A DNA stretch of 64,000 bases from Bacillus rhizoplanae (GTDB lineage Bacteria > Bacillota > Bacilli > Bacillales > Bacillaceae_G). The stretch is taken from NCBI RefSeq assembly GCF_917563915.1, contig NZ_CAKJTI010000009.1:62001-126000 (forward strand), written 5' to 3'. The notes beneath the pieces were generated by a model. The model made no database searches. It was not told the origin of the DNA and saw only the letters and a list, made by a program, of their open reading frames with translations. How positions within the stretch are numbered: the first letter of the stretch is position 1; each line of letters opens with the position of its first letter. The position numbers were made by a program, and so were the translations under genes. This document shows, piece by piece, positions 25,787 to 35,394 of this stretch.

Positions 25787-26791
25787 ATGTTATTAAAAAC
25801 AAATCAAGCAAAATGGATTGGGTTATTTGTTGGCATCATTGCAGTTATTACTTGTATTTGGGGGAGTATTATTTTGGGATATACAAATACAAGTTCGAAA
25901 CTAGCACTGGATGCTTTTTTCCATTTTAATGGCTCAAATGAACATATTATTATTCAAAACGTACGTCTTCCTCGTGCGCTTATCGCAGCTAGTGTTGGTG
26001 CTAGTTTAGCCATCGCCGGTTGCCTTATGCAAACTTTAACCAAAAATCCGCTTGCTGCTCCAGACTTTATCGGATTAAACTCAGGTGCTTCTTTTTTTAT
26101 TGTCGTAGCGACCGTTGTTTTTTCCGTGACATCTTTATCAGCGTTTACGTGGATTGCCTTTTTAGGAGCGGCAGTTGCCGCGGCATTCGTATTTGCTTCT
26201 AGTTCTTTAGGAAAAGAAGGAGCAACTCCGCTTAAGTTAACATTAGCTGGGGTAGCAATCAGTGCTTTATTTTCTTCTTTAACACAAGGATTACTTGTGT
26301 TAAATGAAAGTGCATTAGAAGAAGTTTTATTTTGGCTTGCTGGTTCTGTACAAGGTAGGAAGTTAGAAGTATTGCAATCTGTATTTCCATATTTATTAGT
26401 TGGATGGATTGCTGCTCTTCTAATGGCTGGGAAAGTGAATACACTCATGATGGGAGAAGATGTAGCGAAAGGATTGGGACAACGAACGGTACTCATGAAA
26501 TCGTTAGTATTCTTGATTATTGTACTACTATCAGGTGGCTCTGTTGCAGTTGCAGGTCCAATTGGATTTGTTGGAATTATTATACCTCATTTCGCAAGGG
26601 CACTTGTTGGTGTAGACCATCGTTGGATTGTGCCGTATAGCGGGCTATTAGGCGCAATATTATTGTTACTTGCAGATATTGCTGCAAGATATATTATTAT
26701 GCCACAAGAAGTTCCAGTTGGAGTCATGACAGCATTTATTGGGGCACCATTCTTTATTTATATTGCACGTAAGAGAGGGCTTAGCAAATGA
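25787..26791 (+). CDS. Iron-siderophore ABC permease, FecCD family (YfiZ-like)
   Basis: A 334-residue protein with 9-10 membrane helices. FecCD/BtuC features: VRLPRALIAASVGASLAIAGCLMQTLTKNPLAAPDFIGLNSGA, GVAISALFSSLTQ, GPIGFVGIIIPHFAR (coupling region) and the end LPQEVPVGVMTAFIGAPFFIYIARKR-like PQEVPVGV. ATG 25787 follows AAAGGAGAAAC. It overlaps the next permease by ATGA, so the two form a heterodimeric channel translated together. Confidence 0.92.
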   Translation: MLLKTNQAKWIGLFVGIIAVITCIWGSIILGYTNTSSKLALDAFFHFNGSNEHIIIQNVRLPRALIAASVGASLAIAGCLMQTLTKNPLAAPDFIGLNSGASFFIVVATVVFSVTSLSAFTWIAFLGAAVAAAFVFASSSLGKEGATPLKLTLAGVAISALFSSLTQGLLVLNESALEEVLFWLAGSVQGRKLEVLQSVFPYLLVGWIAALLMAGKVNTLMMGEDVAKGLGQRTVLMKSLVFLIIVLLSGGSVAVAGPIGFVGIIIPHFARALVGVDHRWIVPYSGLLGAILLLLADIAARYIIMPQEVPVGVMTAFIGAPFFIYIARKRGLSK

Positions 26792-27846
26792 AGAAGTATA
26801 TTCCGTTTCGTGTAGGAAAAGACGGCCTCTCGTTTTTAATGTATAAACGAGCTTGTCTCGTCTTATTGGGTTTACTAGTTGTTTTAATTGGGTTATTCTT
26901 TGCAAGCGCTGGTATGGGAGAGATGAAAATAGCTCCATATGATGTATGGCAAGCAATTACCGGGAATGGCGATGCGATGTCAAATATGGTTGTAAACCAA
27001 TTTCGGATGCCACGTATTTTAATTGCAATTCTCGTAGGGATAGCTCTTGCTGTAGCGGGCTGTATTCTACAGGGCCTCGTTCGAAATCCGCTTGCTTCTC
27101 CTGATATTATTGGAATTACAGGTGGTGCAAGTGTAGCGGTTGTACTATTCCTTGCTTTATTTAGTGATAAAAATAATGCATTAACAGTAAGTATTCAGTA
27201 TATGCCACTGGCAGCCTTTATTGGAGCGACCGTTGTTGCGTTTTTTGTATATTTATTTGCATGGAGAAATAATGGATTATCAGCGATTAGCCTTGTTTTA
27301 ATTGGCGTTGGATTTTGGGCGTTAACGAAAGCAGCGACAACTTTATTTATGCTGTTAGCCCCTATATATCAAACGAGTCAAGCAAATATTTGGATTACTG
27401 GTACTGTTTACGGATCTTCATGGGAAAATGTGGTGATATTAGCACCTTGGGTTCTTATTTTAACAGCGGTAGCATTTGTAGCTGCCAGACATTTAAATGC
27501 ACAAGAACTTGGTGATGATATTGCTACCGGACTTGGAATCCCCTTAACCAAATCACGTTTTTTCCTACTACTCCTTAGTACGGCATTAATTGGAGGAGCA
27601 GTTGCTTTTGCAGGGGGAATTGGATTTGTTGGTTTAATGGCGCCGCATATTTCAAGAAGATTAGTTGGTTCTTTATACGGTGCATTACTTCCAGTAGCAG
27701 CTGTTGTCGGTGCGATTTTAGTACTTGCTGCAGATTTAATTGGACGCACAGTCTTTGCTCCGCTTGAAATTCCAGCAGGTGTATTTACATCAGCAATCGG
27801 TGCTCCGTATTTTATTTATTTACTTTATAAAAGTCGAAATTCATAA
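26788..27846 (+). CDS. Iron-siderophore ABC permease, FecCD family (YfhA-like)
   Basis: A 352-residue second channel subunit whose ATG overlaps the stop of the first (ATGA at 26788-26791). It repeats the family pattern: FRMPRILIAILVGIALAVAGCILQGLVRNPLASPDIIG, GGIGFVGLMAPHISRRLVG, EIPAGVFTSAIGAPYFIYLL. It pairs with the 25787 product in the membrane. The ATPase gene follows after 64 bases. Confidence 0.92.
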   Translation: MKKYIPFRVGKDGLSFLMYKRACLVLLGLLVVLIGLFFASAGMGEMKIAPYDVWQAITGNGDAMSNMVVNQFRMPRILIAILVGIALAVAGCILQGLVRNPLASPDIIGITGGASVAVVLFLALFSDKNNALTVSIQYMPLAAFIGATVVAFFVYLFAWRNNGLSAISLVLIGVGFWALTKAATTLFMLLAPIYQTSQANIWITGTVYGSSWENVVILAPWVLILTAVAFVAARHLNAQELGDDIATGLGIPLTKSRFFLLLLSTALIGGAVAFAGGIGFVGLMAPHISRRLVGSLYGALLPVAAVVGAILVLAADLIGRTVFAPLEIPAGVFTSAIGAPYFIYLLYKSRNS

Positions 27847-27910
27847 AGGTAAAGAAAAAATACATAGATGATTTACTATCTATTAAAAAACGGAGTAAAG
27901 GAAGAGAAAC

Positions 27911-28723
27911 ATGGAAAAAGCATTAGAGACTAAATCGTTAACATTGTCTTATGGTGAAACAATTATTATTGATGAATTAGATTTAGAAATTCCAAAAGGA
28001 AAAATTTCGATTTTTATAGGTTCAAATGGCTGTGGGAAATCTACTTTATTACGTTCACTTGCCCGTTTATTAAAACCTACATCTGGGGATATTTTATTAG
28101 GAGATCAAGTTATTCAACATATGCAAACGAAGCAAATTGCCCGCCAGCTTGCGATTTTACCACAAGGTCCACAAGCACCAGAAGGGGTAACTGTTCTTCA
28201 GCTTGTTAAACAAGGTCGTTATCCATATCAAACATGGCTAAAGCAATGGTCGAAGCAGGATGAAGAAATGGTGTGGAAAGCACTAGCTGCAACGGGAATG
28301 ACCGAATTTGCAGAACGAGATGTTTACGCCCTTTCAGGTGGACAACGCCAGCGTGCATGGATTGCAATGACGCTTGCACAGGATACAGATATCATTTTAT
28401 TAGATGAGCCAACAACATATTTAGATATGACACATCAAATTGAAGTGCTTGATTTATTATTTGAGTTAAATGAGAATGAGCAACGGACAATCGTAATGGT
28501 GCTGCATGATTTAAATTTAGCTTGTCGATATGCGGATCATATTGTAGCAATTCGTGATAAACAAATTTATGCACAAGGCAAACCAGAAGATATTATTAAT
28601 GATAAGCTTGTACGTGATGTTTTTCGTATGAATTGTGAAATTATAAGAGATCCGTTATTTGGTACACCGCTTTGTATCCCGCAAGGAAAGGGAAGACGTA
28701 TACTCCCGCAAGCGGTTAATTAA
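27911..28723 (+). CDS. Iron-siderophore ABC ATPase (FepC/YusV-like)
   Basis: A 270-residue cytosolic ATPase. Walker [10 protein letters not shown] (about 38-46), signature LSGGQRQR, Walker [14 protein letters not shown] and the switch His in VLHDLNLA are intact. [15 protein letters not shown]-like [10 protein letters not shown] is typical of Fe-siderophore ATPases. ATG 27911 follows AAAGGAAGAG. It completes a full importer with the lipoprotein encoded divergently, whereas the YfiY system of B. subtilis relies on the shared ATPase YusV. Confidence 0.92.
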   Translation: MEKALETKSLTLSYGETIIIDELDLEIPKGKISIFIGSNGCGKSTLLRSLARLLKPTSGDILLGDQVIQHMQTKQIARQLAILPQGPQAPEGVTVLQLVKQGRYPYQTWLKQWSKQDEEMVWKALAATGMTEFAERDVYALSGGQRQRAWIAMTLAQDTDIILLDEPTTYLDMTHQIEVLDLLFELNENEQRTIVMVLHDLNLACRYADHIVAIRDKQIYAQGKPEDIINDKLVRDVFRMNCEIIRDPLFGTPLCIPQGKGRRILPQAVN

Positions 28724-28734
28724 AAGACAAAAAA

Positions 28735-28776
28735 CAAAGTAAAAGGGCGATGAATCACCATCGCCCTTTTACTTTG
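28735..28776. terminator. Bidirectional terminator between the ABC ATPase and methyltransferase genes
   Basis: A perfect 18-bp stem (CAAAGTAAAAGGGCGATG, 28735-28752, with its complement at 28759-28776) and a 6-base loop. It contains the stop codon of the convergent gene. Confidence 0.9.
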
Positions 28777-29500
28777 TACATGAAAATAATAGAAACAAAG
28801 GGATACGCAGTCTACGTTCATATTCTTCTTCACTTTGAAAATGCTGAGGTTCTGGTGTTGCTTCGCGTAAACTATTAATTGTAAAACCAGCTTTTTGTAA
28901 GGAGAGGAAGTATTGTTCAATTGTACGATGATATTTAACAACTTGCTCATTAATCCATGGCTCGACGCGTCTGCCAGTTTTAAAATAATCATCAACAAGC
29001 CAGCTAGTTCGTTTTCCACTTGCTTGCAAGCTTTCAAAGGCAGAAGTAATAACCGGGTGTTGAACACTAAAGGCGAAAGTGCCTCCAGTTTTTAACGTTT
29101 GAAAAATCTGTCTGAAAGTATCATCAATATGTTCAATATAGTGAAGGACAAGTCTAGATGTAACGATATCAAAAGTAGAATTGGAGTATGTATAGTCTTT
29201 GAGGTTTAGATGATGAACAATTCCATTTGTATTCTTTAATTGTTTTTGAGCTTCTTCATACATACGGTGAGAGTCTTCGATTCCGGTATAAGATTGGCAG
29301 CCTTTTTGTAGTAACTCTACTCCAAATTGTGCATCACCACAGCCAAGATCAAGTATATTTTTATCTTTCATATGACCAAGTAGCTGTAAGAGAACAGGTT
29401 TTTCAATTGTGTCGTTTGGGTTATCGGTTCGATATCTACGTTTCATGTATTGTTCGAAAAATAAATTCTCATTGTAAACGTCAGATTCTGTATATGACAT
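28769..29500 (-). CDS. Class I SAM-dependent methyltransferase
   Basis: A 243-residue cytosolic enzyme with motif I NILDLGCGDAQFG (about 48-60), the acidic ribose contact in YTGIEDSHRMYEEA, motif II-like FDIVTSRLVLHYIEHID and LKTGGTFAFSVQHPV. The latter HYIEHIDDTFRQIFQTLKTGGTFAFSVQHPV pattern is shared with the YrrT/UbiE-like group. Substrate unknown. Start ATG at 29500 follows AAGGAGATG. A cre-like sequence lies directly upstream. Confidence 0.8.
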   Translation of the reverse strand: MSYTESDVYNENLFFEQYMKRRYRTDNPNDTIEKPVLLQLLGHMKDKNILDLGCGDAQFGVELLQKGCQSYTGIEDSHRMYEEAQKQLKNTNGIVHHLNLKDYTYSNSTFDIVTSRLVLHYIEHIDDTFRQIFQTLKTGGTFAFSVQHPVITSAFESLQASGKRTSWLVDDYFKTGRRVEPWINEQVVKYHRTIEQYFLSLQKAGFTINSLREATPEPQHFQSEEEYERRLRIPLFLLFSCTK

Positions 29501-29513
29501 TCAATCATCTCCT

Positions 29514-29527
29514 TGAAAACGTTTTTT
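29514..29527 (-). promoter_or_regulatory. Possible cre (CcpA) site upstream of the methyltransferase
   Basis: TGAAAACGTTTTTT fits the cre core (TGNAANCGNNNNNC/W) and sits 14 bases before the start codon, within the likely leader. Confidence 0.35.
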
Positions 29528-29591
29528 CTATTATAAAAAAATCCAAATAATAATAATAGATTTCTGTAATTATATAAGATATAATCATTAG

Positions 29592-29607
29592 TTGTAAGCG
29601 TTTACTT
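29592..29607 (+). promoter_or_regulatory. cre (CcpA) site upstream of kbl
   Basis: TTGTAAGCGTTTACTT agrees with the cre consensus WTGNAANCGNWWNCW. It lies about 110 bases before kbl, suggesting carbon-catabolite control of threonine breakdown. Confidence 0.6.
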
Positions 29608-29715
29608 TTAGCTATTTTCCTATAATAATTTTTCGAAACGTGTTAAGCTATTAAAGGGAGTATTGTCTATATTATGATAATGCTTTCTTTATATGAATGA
29701 TAGGGAGGTTTCGCG

Positions 29716-30906
29716 ATGTCTAGCAAAACACTTGACAAATTTTTAGTAGAAAACCTGGATGATTTGAAATCAAAGGGGCTTTATAACGTTATTGATCCGC
29801 TTGAAAGTTCTAATGGACCGATCATTACAATTGGCGGAAAAGAATATATTAATTTATCTTCAAACAACTACCTTGGTTTAGCAACAGACGAACGTTTAAA
29901 AGAAGCAGCAATCGGTGCAATTCATAAATATGGCGTTGGTGCAGGTGCTGTTCGCACAATTAACGGTACGCTTGATTTACATGTGAAATTAGAAGAAACA
30001 ATTGCAAAGTTTAAACATACAGAAGCTGCAATCGCATATCAATCTGGTTTCAACTGTAATATGGCAGCGATTTCAGCTGTTATGGATAAAAATGATGCGA
30101 TTCTTTCTGACGAATTAAACCACGCATCAATCATTGATGGTTCCCGTTTATCAAGAGCAAAAATTATTGTTTATAAACATTCTGATATGGAAGATTTACG
30201 TAAAAAAGCAATCGAAGCAAAAGAATCTGGCTTATACAATAAATTAATGGTTATTACAGACGGTGTATTCTCAATGGATGGCGATGTAGCAAAACTGCCA
30301 GAAATCGTTGAAATTGCAGAAGAACTAGACTTAATGACTTATGTTGACGATGCACACGGTTCTGGCGTACTTGGAAAAGGTGCTGGTACGGTCAAACATT
30401 TTGGACTATCTGATAAAGTAGATTTCCAAATCGGTACATTATCTAAAGCAATTGGTGTAATTGGTGGATATGTTGCTGGTAAGAAAAACTTAATCGATTG
30501 GTTAAAAGTTCGTTCACGTCCGTTCTTATTCTCAACAGCGTTAACACCAGCTGATGCAGCAGCATGCATGAGATCAATTGAAATTTTAATGGAAAGCACA
30601 GAGCTGCATGACCGTTTATGGGAAAATGGTCGTTACTTGAAACAAGGCTTAAAAGAGCTTGGTTTTAATATTGGGGAAAGTGAAACACCAATTACACCTT
30701 GTATTATTGGTGATGAAGTATTAACACAACAATTTAGTAAACGTCTAAATGAAGAGGGCGTATATGCAAAATCAATTGTGTTCCCAACTGTATCAAAAGG
30801 CACAGGCCGTGTTCGTAATATGCCAACAGCAGCACATACGAAAGAAATGCTTGATGAAGCAATTCGCACGTATGAAAAAGTTGGGAAAGAAATGGGAATT
30901 ATTTAA
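29716..30906 (+). CDS. kbl: Glycine C-acetyltransferase (2-amino-3-ketobutyrate CoA ligase)
   Basis: A 396-residue PLP enzyme of the alpha-oxoamine synthase family. It cleaves 2-amino-3-oxobutyrate with CoA to glycine and acetyl-CoA, the second step of threonine catabolism. The PLP lysine is Lys244 in [33 protein letters not shown] and [15 protein letters not shown] are family marks. ATG 29716 follows AGGGAGG. The dehydrogenase for the first step is 43 bases downstream, one operon. Confidence 0.94.
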   Translation: MSSKTLDKFLVENLDDLKSKGLYNVIDPLESSNGPIITIGGKEYINLSSNNYLGLATDERLKEAAIGAIHKYGVGAGAVRTINGTLDLHVKLEETIAKFKHTEAAIAYQSGFNCNMAAISAVMDKNDAILSDELNHASIIDGSRLSRAKIIVYKHSDMEDLRKKAIEAKESGLYNKLMVITDGVFSMDGDVAKLPEIVEIAEELDLMTYVDDAHGSGVLGKGAGTVKHFGLSDKVDFQIGTLSKAIGVIGGYVAGKKNLIDWLKVRSRPFLFSTALTPADAAACMRSIEILMESTELHDRLWENGRYLKQGLKELGFNIGESETPITPCIIGDEVLTQQFSKRLNEEGVYAKSIVFPTVSKGTGRVRNMPTAAHTKEMLDEAIRTYEKVGKEMGII

Positions 30907-30949
30907 CACATTCGCATCTATGAAAGCTTGCAAATGAGGAGTGGGGAAA

Positions 30950-31915
30950 ATGAAAAAAATTCTAGTAACCGGTTCTTTAGGTCAAATTGGTTCTGAACTT
31001 GTAACGAAACTTCGCGATGTATATGGTGCATCAAACGTTATCGCAACAGATATTCGTGAAACAGATAGTGAAGTTGTAAAGTCTGGTCCATTTGAAATAC
31101 TAGATGTAACAGATGGTCAAAAATTACATGAGATTGCAAAGCGTAATGAAGTTGATACAATTATTCATTTAGCAGCACTGCTTTCAGCAACAGCAGAAAA
31201 AAATCCATTATTTGCTTGGAATTTAAATATGGGCGGTCTTGTAAATGCGTTAGAAGCAGCTCGTGAATTAAACTGTAAGTTCTTCACACCAAGCTCAATC
31301 GGCGCATTTGGTCCGACAACACCGAAAGATAATACACCACAAGACACTATCCAGCGTCCAACTACGATGTATGGAGTAAACAAAGTGGCTGGAGAGCTTT
31401 TATGTGATTATTACTATCAAAAGTTTGGTGTAGATACGCGCGGCGTACGCTTCCCAGGTTTAATTTCTTACGTTGCTCCTCCTGGAGGAGGAACAACTGA
31501 TTATGCAGTTGAAATTTATTATGAAGCAATTAAAAAGGGTACGTACACTTCTTACATTGCAGAAGGAACATACATGGATATGATGTATATGCCAGATGCA
31601 TTGCAAGCGATTATTTCTTTAATGGAAGCAGATCCAAGCAAGCTAAAACATCGCAATGCATTTAACATTACAGCAATGAGCTTCGAGCCAGAACAAATTG
31701 CAGCATCTATTCGTAAGCACATCCCAACATTCACGATGGATTACGCAGTTGATCCAGCTCGTCAAAAGATTGCAGATAGCTGGCCAAACTCAATTGATGC
31801 AACAGCAGCGAAAGAAGAGTGGGGCTTTAAAGCAGACTATGATTTAGACAAAATGACAGCTGATATGCTTGCGAAATTAAAAAAAAAATTAGAAGCTGAG
31901 TTAGTACTTGGCTAA
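30950..31915 (+). CDS. tdh: L-threonine 3-dehydrogenase, short-chain (epimerase-like) type
   Basis: A 321-residue extended-SDR protein. Rossmann motif [10 protein letters not shown] is at the N-terminus, the catalytic Tyr-x3-Lys is in [10 protein letters not shown], and [23 protein letters not shown] is characteristic of the NAD-dependent threonine dehydrogenases of this fold. It oxidises threonine to 2-amino-3-oxobutyrate, the Kbl substrate. ATG 30950 is chosen because AGGAG (30937-30941) is 8 bases away; the in-frame GTG at 30941 overlaps that ribosome site. It ends at a strong terminator. Confidence 0.92.
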   Translation: MKKILVTGSLGQIGSELVTKLRDVYGASNVIATDIRETDSEVVKSGPFEILDVTDGQKLHEIAKRNEVDTIIHLAALLSATAEKNPLFAWNLNMGGLVNALEAARELNCKFFTPSSIGAFGPTTPKDNTPQDTIQRPTTMYGVNKVAGELLCDYYYQKFGVDTRGVRFPGLISYVAPPGGGTTDYAVEIYYEAIKKGTYTSYIAEGTYMDMMYMPDALQAIISLMEADPSKLKHRNAFNITAMSFEPEQIAASIRKHIPTFTMDYAVDPARQKIADSWPNSIDATAAKEEWGFKADYDLDKMTADMLAKLKKKLEAELVLG

Positions 31916-31922
31916 TTGAAAG

Positions 31923-31956
31923 AAAGCCGATTCAATTGATTGAATCGGCTTTTTTG
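31923..31956 (+). terminator. Terminator after kbl-tdh
   Basis: AAAGCCGATTCA (31923-31934) pairs with TGAATCGGCTTT (31941-31952), followed by a T run. Confidence 0.88.
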
Positions 31957-31965
31957 TTAGCGTGT

Positions 31966-32036
31966 CCAGTTAAGCTGCGGGCTACTTGCGAGTGAAAGTT
32001 CAGCCTAGGTAAGAAACCTTAGTAGATGATAACTGG
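31966..32036. ncRNA. Compact three-helix structured element of unknown type
   Basis: A 71-base segment closed by CCAGTTA (31966-31972) and TAACTGG (32030-32036). Inside are GCTG/CAGC (31974-31977, 32001-32004) and CTAGGT/ACCTTAG around AAGAA, giving a multi-branch fold. It is less AT-rich than the surrounding gap, lies after the tdh terminator and before the end of a convergent gene, and encodes nothing. It could be a small RNA or a group-specific repeat; I do not recognise it. Confidence 0.35.
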
Positions 32037-32061
32037 TGGAGAAATTATAAGGTTAAAGACG

Positions 32062-32328
32062 TTATATAGATTTCACTTCATGCGCGTCTAGATTTTCAGC
32101 TTCGGGGTATTGTTGTTCCGTTTCTTCAAATTGTTTTTCGTATTCGTAGCTAAAGGCTTTATGGGTTTTTTGATCTTCATCCCAGGGGTTCGATTTTCCT
32201 AACTTTTTATTAGTGGAAGAACCGTAAGGCCCTTCAGGAAACTCCTCAGGAATGACATATTGATGTCTAGCTTCAGCAGTTGTAACATCCGTATATTGCT
32301 CATCTTTTTTGGGGGACAAATGAAACAC
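32062..32328 (-). CDS. Small hydrophilic protein of unknown function
   Basis: An 88-residue charged protein (MFHLSPKKDEQYTDVTTAEA..., EEFPEGPYGSSTNKKLGKSNPWDEDQ, EYEKQFEETEQQYPEAENLD). It has no signal peptide, membrane helix or cysteine. The start appears to be GTG 32328 with a weak AAAGG site. The regular composition and single long frame argue it is real; it looks like the small cytosolic proteins common in Bacillus, and I cannot name a family. Confidence 0.6.
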   Translation of the reverse strand: MFHLSPKKDEQYTDVTTAEARHQYVIPEEFPEGPYGSSTNKKLGKSNPWDEDQKTHKAFSYEYEKQFEETEQQYPEAENLDAHEVKSI

Positions 32329-32474
32329 CCTTTCAAATATATTTGATAGTAGACTTCTTCCTTAATATACCCAAAAAGATTTCTATGGATTTTGAATTTC
32401 CTTTTATCGGCGCTTTTTCAAATATATCGACGCTTCGACAAGAAATAAAGACCTCTCGACAAAAAACGACTAAA

Positions 32475-32504
32475 AAAACAGGAGCTGCCTCCAGCTCCTG
32501 TTTT
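32475..32504 (-). terminator. Terminator after the VWA gene
   Basis: AAAACAGGAGCTG (32475-32487) and CAGCTCCTGTTTT (32492-32504) around CCTC, T-rich on the minus strand. Confidence 0.85.
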
Positions 32505-34388
32505 CTATTCAATCGTCTTCAATAGTAACTTCTTTAATAACGGCTTAATCTTTAAGCGTAAATCTTCAGCATGATTCGCCACTAAGAAGTGGTGGTTATA
32601 AATATTTTTCATTAGCTGATAAGTCGCTTCTTTTGCTTCGCCTTCTTCGATAAAGATTCCGATGACTTCTGTGCCGCTTTTACGAGCAAGTTTTACAGCT
32701 TCGTGTGTATCTAAAATACCATCTTGTTGATAGTCTAATGCAGACGGTTCGCCGTCTGTAAAGACGAGTAGGAATTTATGTTTTTCCGGACGTTTTGCAA
32801 GTTTTTCCGACACGATACGAATAATGTATCCATCACGGTTATCTTCTTCTTCACGAAGTTGCATCACTTCCGGACCAATGCTTGGAAGCGTTGAGTTTTG
32901 ATATGTTACGACTTCATGAATGACGTTTGGTTTGTTTTCGGGTGTAGCGCTAGAAGCATCTTCCCAAAATCCGCTAATGGCGTGTGGAATTTTTAACGAT
33001 TTTAAAGCCTCATGGAAAAGAACAACGCTTTTTTTCGTTTCTTCCATTTTGTTATACATCGACCCAGAGCAGTCAACTAACAGGTGAAAAACAACGTCAA
33101 GCTCTTGTGATTCTTGTCCTTTTTTATAAAACATACGTGGTTGTTTTTCTGTATAAATACGTAAGAACTTTTTACGAAGTCTTCCGTAGTATTTATCAGC
33201 ATTTGCGTTTGTCTTATTTTCAATTGTTTTTTCAATGATTTTCTTTAGTTCTTTTACATCTTTATTTACGACAGATTTTATAGCTTGATAGTCTTTCTTT
33301 TCATCATGGTTTGGTTTGCGAGCTTCTTTAAATGTATGTGATGCGCCGGCGTTATACTTACCGTATACACCTTCATTTTGGCTAGAAGCATGAGATGCTC
33401 TCGTATCTTCAGTATCTGCTCCGTCGAAATTCGACTGTGTACTTTTTTGTGAAGTACCTTGCACAGAAGCGAGCGCTTGATCACTATTATCAGATTCACG
33501 GGCGGTATCACCCATCATATTTGTTTTTGTACCGCTCTCTAATTCAAAGCGTAAGAAGTTTTCGTTTTCATTGTTTTTATTTTCACGATGCCATGTTGAA
33601 AAGCTTTCGTTTATTTTACTTTTATTATCGTCATCGTCAACAATTTGAACATCATCATTTGCTAGTTCATCTACTCGTTCCTCTATCTTTTCAAAAACGA
33701 CAGAAGTATTGAGCGGTGCAAGTCCAAAGTAGTTATTAATCATATCATTTTCTAATAGTTCTTCTAAACGATAGCGAATTTTTTCTACAACATACATCGT
33801 ATCCTCTGTAGTACGCGTTTGGAACGTTTCGTGTAAGATTGCTTCAATGTGCTCAAAGTAGTCGTTGTTAAACATTTCGTATTTATCGCTTGTTAATGTT
33901 AAGTAACATAAACAAATGAGCATATCAGCATGATAGTTACGAATACGGTTAATTTCGTATTGTGAGCTGAAATAGCTCCGATACATTTCTTTTCGGCGTG
34001 CAAAAATTGGTTTTGTACCAGGACGCTCTCGTTTAACAATTTCTTCAACTCGTAAATCTTCTAATAGAACAAATAATTGCGTTAAAAAATTTTTAAGTGG
34101 TGATTGCTGCAATTCTTTTGCATAGTTACGAATAAGCTGCATATCGGAATGATGTTTGTAGCCGAGAGCTTTTAAATATACTTCACTTTTTAAACCGACG
34201 ACTTTATCAGTTTCACTTCGATCATCCCAAAAATGACTGATGACAATTTTATTTTCGATTTCGTCATAATATGCTTTATATCCATATTCTAAATATGCAT
34301 TTTCTTCTTTTAGAAGGGCATACATTAAATTTTCCATTTGCAGAAACAGAGACGCATCGATTTTTTTGTCGCTAAAAATTTGTCTCAT
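32505..34388 (-). CDS. yojO: VWA-domain protein partner of a MoxR ATPase (YojO/NorD-like)
   Basis: A 627-residue cytosolic protein. The C-terminal von Willebrand A domain carries the MIDAS motif DCSGSM starting near residue 439, with FTDGEPS as a second metal-site strand. A long acidic, low-complexity middle (about 255-360, NDDVQIVDDDDNKSK..., SNDQAL-type repeats) links it to a helical N-terminal domain. The MoxR ATPase gene lies 3 bases upstream; its last codons (GAGGGATAA) supply the ribosome site. Such AAA+/VWA pairs act as metal-insertion or protein-remodelling chaperones; NorD/CobT/CoxE are relatives. Client unknown. Confidence 0.82.
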   Translation of the reverse strand: MRQIFSDKKIDASLFLQMENLMYALLKEENAYLEYGYKAYYDEIENKIVISHFWDDRSETDKVVGLKSEVYLKALGYKHHSDMQLIRNYAKELQQSPLKNFLTQLFVLLEDLRVEEIVKRERPGTKPIFARRKEMYRSYFSSQYEINRIRNYHADMLICLCYLTLTSDKYEMFNNDYFEHIEAILHETFQTRTTEDTMYVVEKIRYRLEELLENDMINNYFGLAPLNTSVVFEKIEERVDELANDDVQIVDDDDNKSKINESFSTWHRENKNNENENFLRFELESGTKTNMMGDTARESDNSDQALASVQGTSQKSTQSNFDGADTEDTRASHASSQNEGVYGKYNAGASHTFKEARKPNHDEKKDYQAIKSVVNKDVKELKKIIEKTIENKTNANADKYYGRLRKKFLRIYTEKQPRMFYKKGQESQELDVVFHLLVDCSGSMYNKMEETKKSVVLFHEALKSLKIPHAISGFWEDASSATPENKPNVIHEVVTYQNSTLPSIGPEVMQLREEEDNRDGYIIRIVSEKLAKRPEKHKFLLVFTDGEPSALDYQQDGILDTHEAVKLARKSGTEVIGIFIEEGEAKEATYQLMKNIYNHHFLVANHAEDLRLKIKPLLKKLLLKTIE

Positions 34389-34391
34389 GAA

Positions 34392-35285
34392 TTATCCCTC
34401 AAAGAAATAACTTTCTGCTAATTCACGCACCGTCATTTGTTCCGTTTCATCACTTAATTTTGCGATAATGCTTCGTTCAATTGCGCGCATCACTGGAATA
34501 TACACACTTAAATCACATGCATCGATAATCCCGCGAATACTTGCTGCTTCTTCGCTTACACGGCCATCGCGAGCAAGTGGCATCAGGTCACTTGCGAATG
34601 CCACAAACTTTTCGATTGTTGCTGTTTCCTTTAATTTCGATTCCGCTAATAAGAGTTCTTTTAATGTTTCACCTTGAATATAAGGAACTTCGATAATAAC
34701 AAAGCGATTTTTTAATGCTTCATTTAGTTCGCTCGTTCCTACATATCCTTCATTGATTGCTGCAATTACACGATATTCATCACTACCGTACACAACTTCT
34801 TGTGTGAATGGATTTGTAATCATTTTACGATAGTCTAGTGCACCGTGAAGAAGAGGAAGTGTTTCTGGTTTTGCCATGTTAATTTCGTCGATATAAAGGA
34901 AATGACCGTTTTTCATTGCTTTCATTAATGGACCATCAACGAAAGTAACTTCAGATGCACCGTCTATTGTTTTTAATGTGTTGTATCCTAAAATACCTTC
35001 TACATCTAAATCAACAGAACAGTTAATGCTATGCATTGGCTTTTGGAATAGATAAGACAGCGTTTCAGCAAGAACGGTTTTCCCGCTTCCAGTAGGGCCT
35101 TTTAATAGAACGTTTTTCCCAAGAAGTAATGCAGTAATTGCATCTTCAATAATACTGTTATCCGATGCTTTATACATTTTCGTTCCAATTAAAGTAGCGG
35201 CATTGCCAGCTGCATGTTTATTTGTTTCGTGAATATTTACAAGTTGTTGCTTTAATCCCTCATGTATATGAAATTGCTCTAACAT
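34392..35285 (-). CDS. yojN: MoxR-type AAA+ ATPase (YojN/NorQ-like)
   Basis: A 297-residue ATPase. Walker A is LLKGPTGSGKTVLAETL (about 57-73), Walker B LYIDEINMAKPETL, sensor-1 region RVIAAINEGYVGTSELNEALKNRF. The order MoxR then VWA protein in a tight operon is the hallmark of this class. In its B. subtilis counterpart (yojN-yojO) the function is also not firmly known; similarity to NorQ is misleading because no nitric-oxide reductase is nearby. Start ATG at 35285 follows GGTGGG. Confidence 0.87.
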   Translation of the reverse strand: MLEQFHIHEGLKQQLVNIHETNKHAAGNAATLIGTKMYKASDNSIIEDAITALLLGKNVLLKGPTGSGKTVLAETLSYLFQKPMHSINCSVDLDVEGILGYNTLKTIDGASEVTFVDGPLMKAMKNGHFLYIDEINMAKPETLPLLHGALDYRKMITNPFTQEVVYGSDEYRVIAAINEGYVGTSELNEALKNRFVIIEVPYIQGETLKELLLAESKLKETATIEKFVAFASDLMPLARDGRVSEEAASIRGIIDACDLSVYIPVMRAIERSIIAKLSDETEQMTVRELAESYFFEG

Positions 35286-35361
35286 TTATTTCCCACCTAA
35301 CATTATTTTCATAAAGTAAACAATCCTTCTTATGATAACGCGTTTTTATAGGTGAAGCAAA

Positions 35362-35392
35362 GAAAAAACATCTTCCAATTTGGAAGATGTTC
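35362..35392 (-). terminator. Terminator after cls
   Basis: AACATCTTCCAA pairs with TTGGAAGATGTT; the minus strand continues with a T6 run. Confidence 0.85.
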
Positions 35393-35394
35393 CC

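Noticed and set aside
25954-26496. 180-residue minus-strand ORF inside the first siderophore permease gene
   Set aside because: Shadow frame of a clearly conserved FecCD gene; no family pattern and no ribosome site.
34392-35285. Nitric-oxide reductase activation gene norQ
   Set aside because: No nitric-oxide reductase or denitrification genes nearby; MoxR/VWA pairs have many roles.
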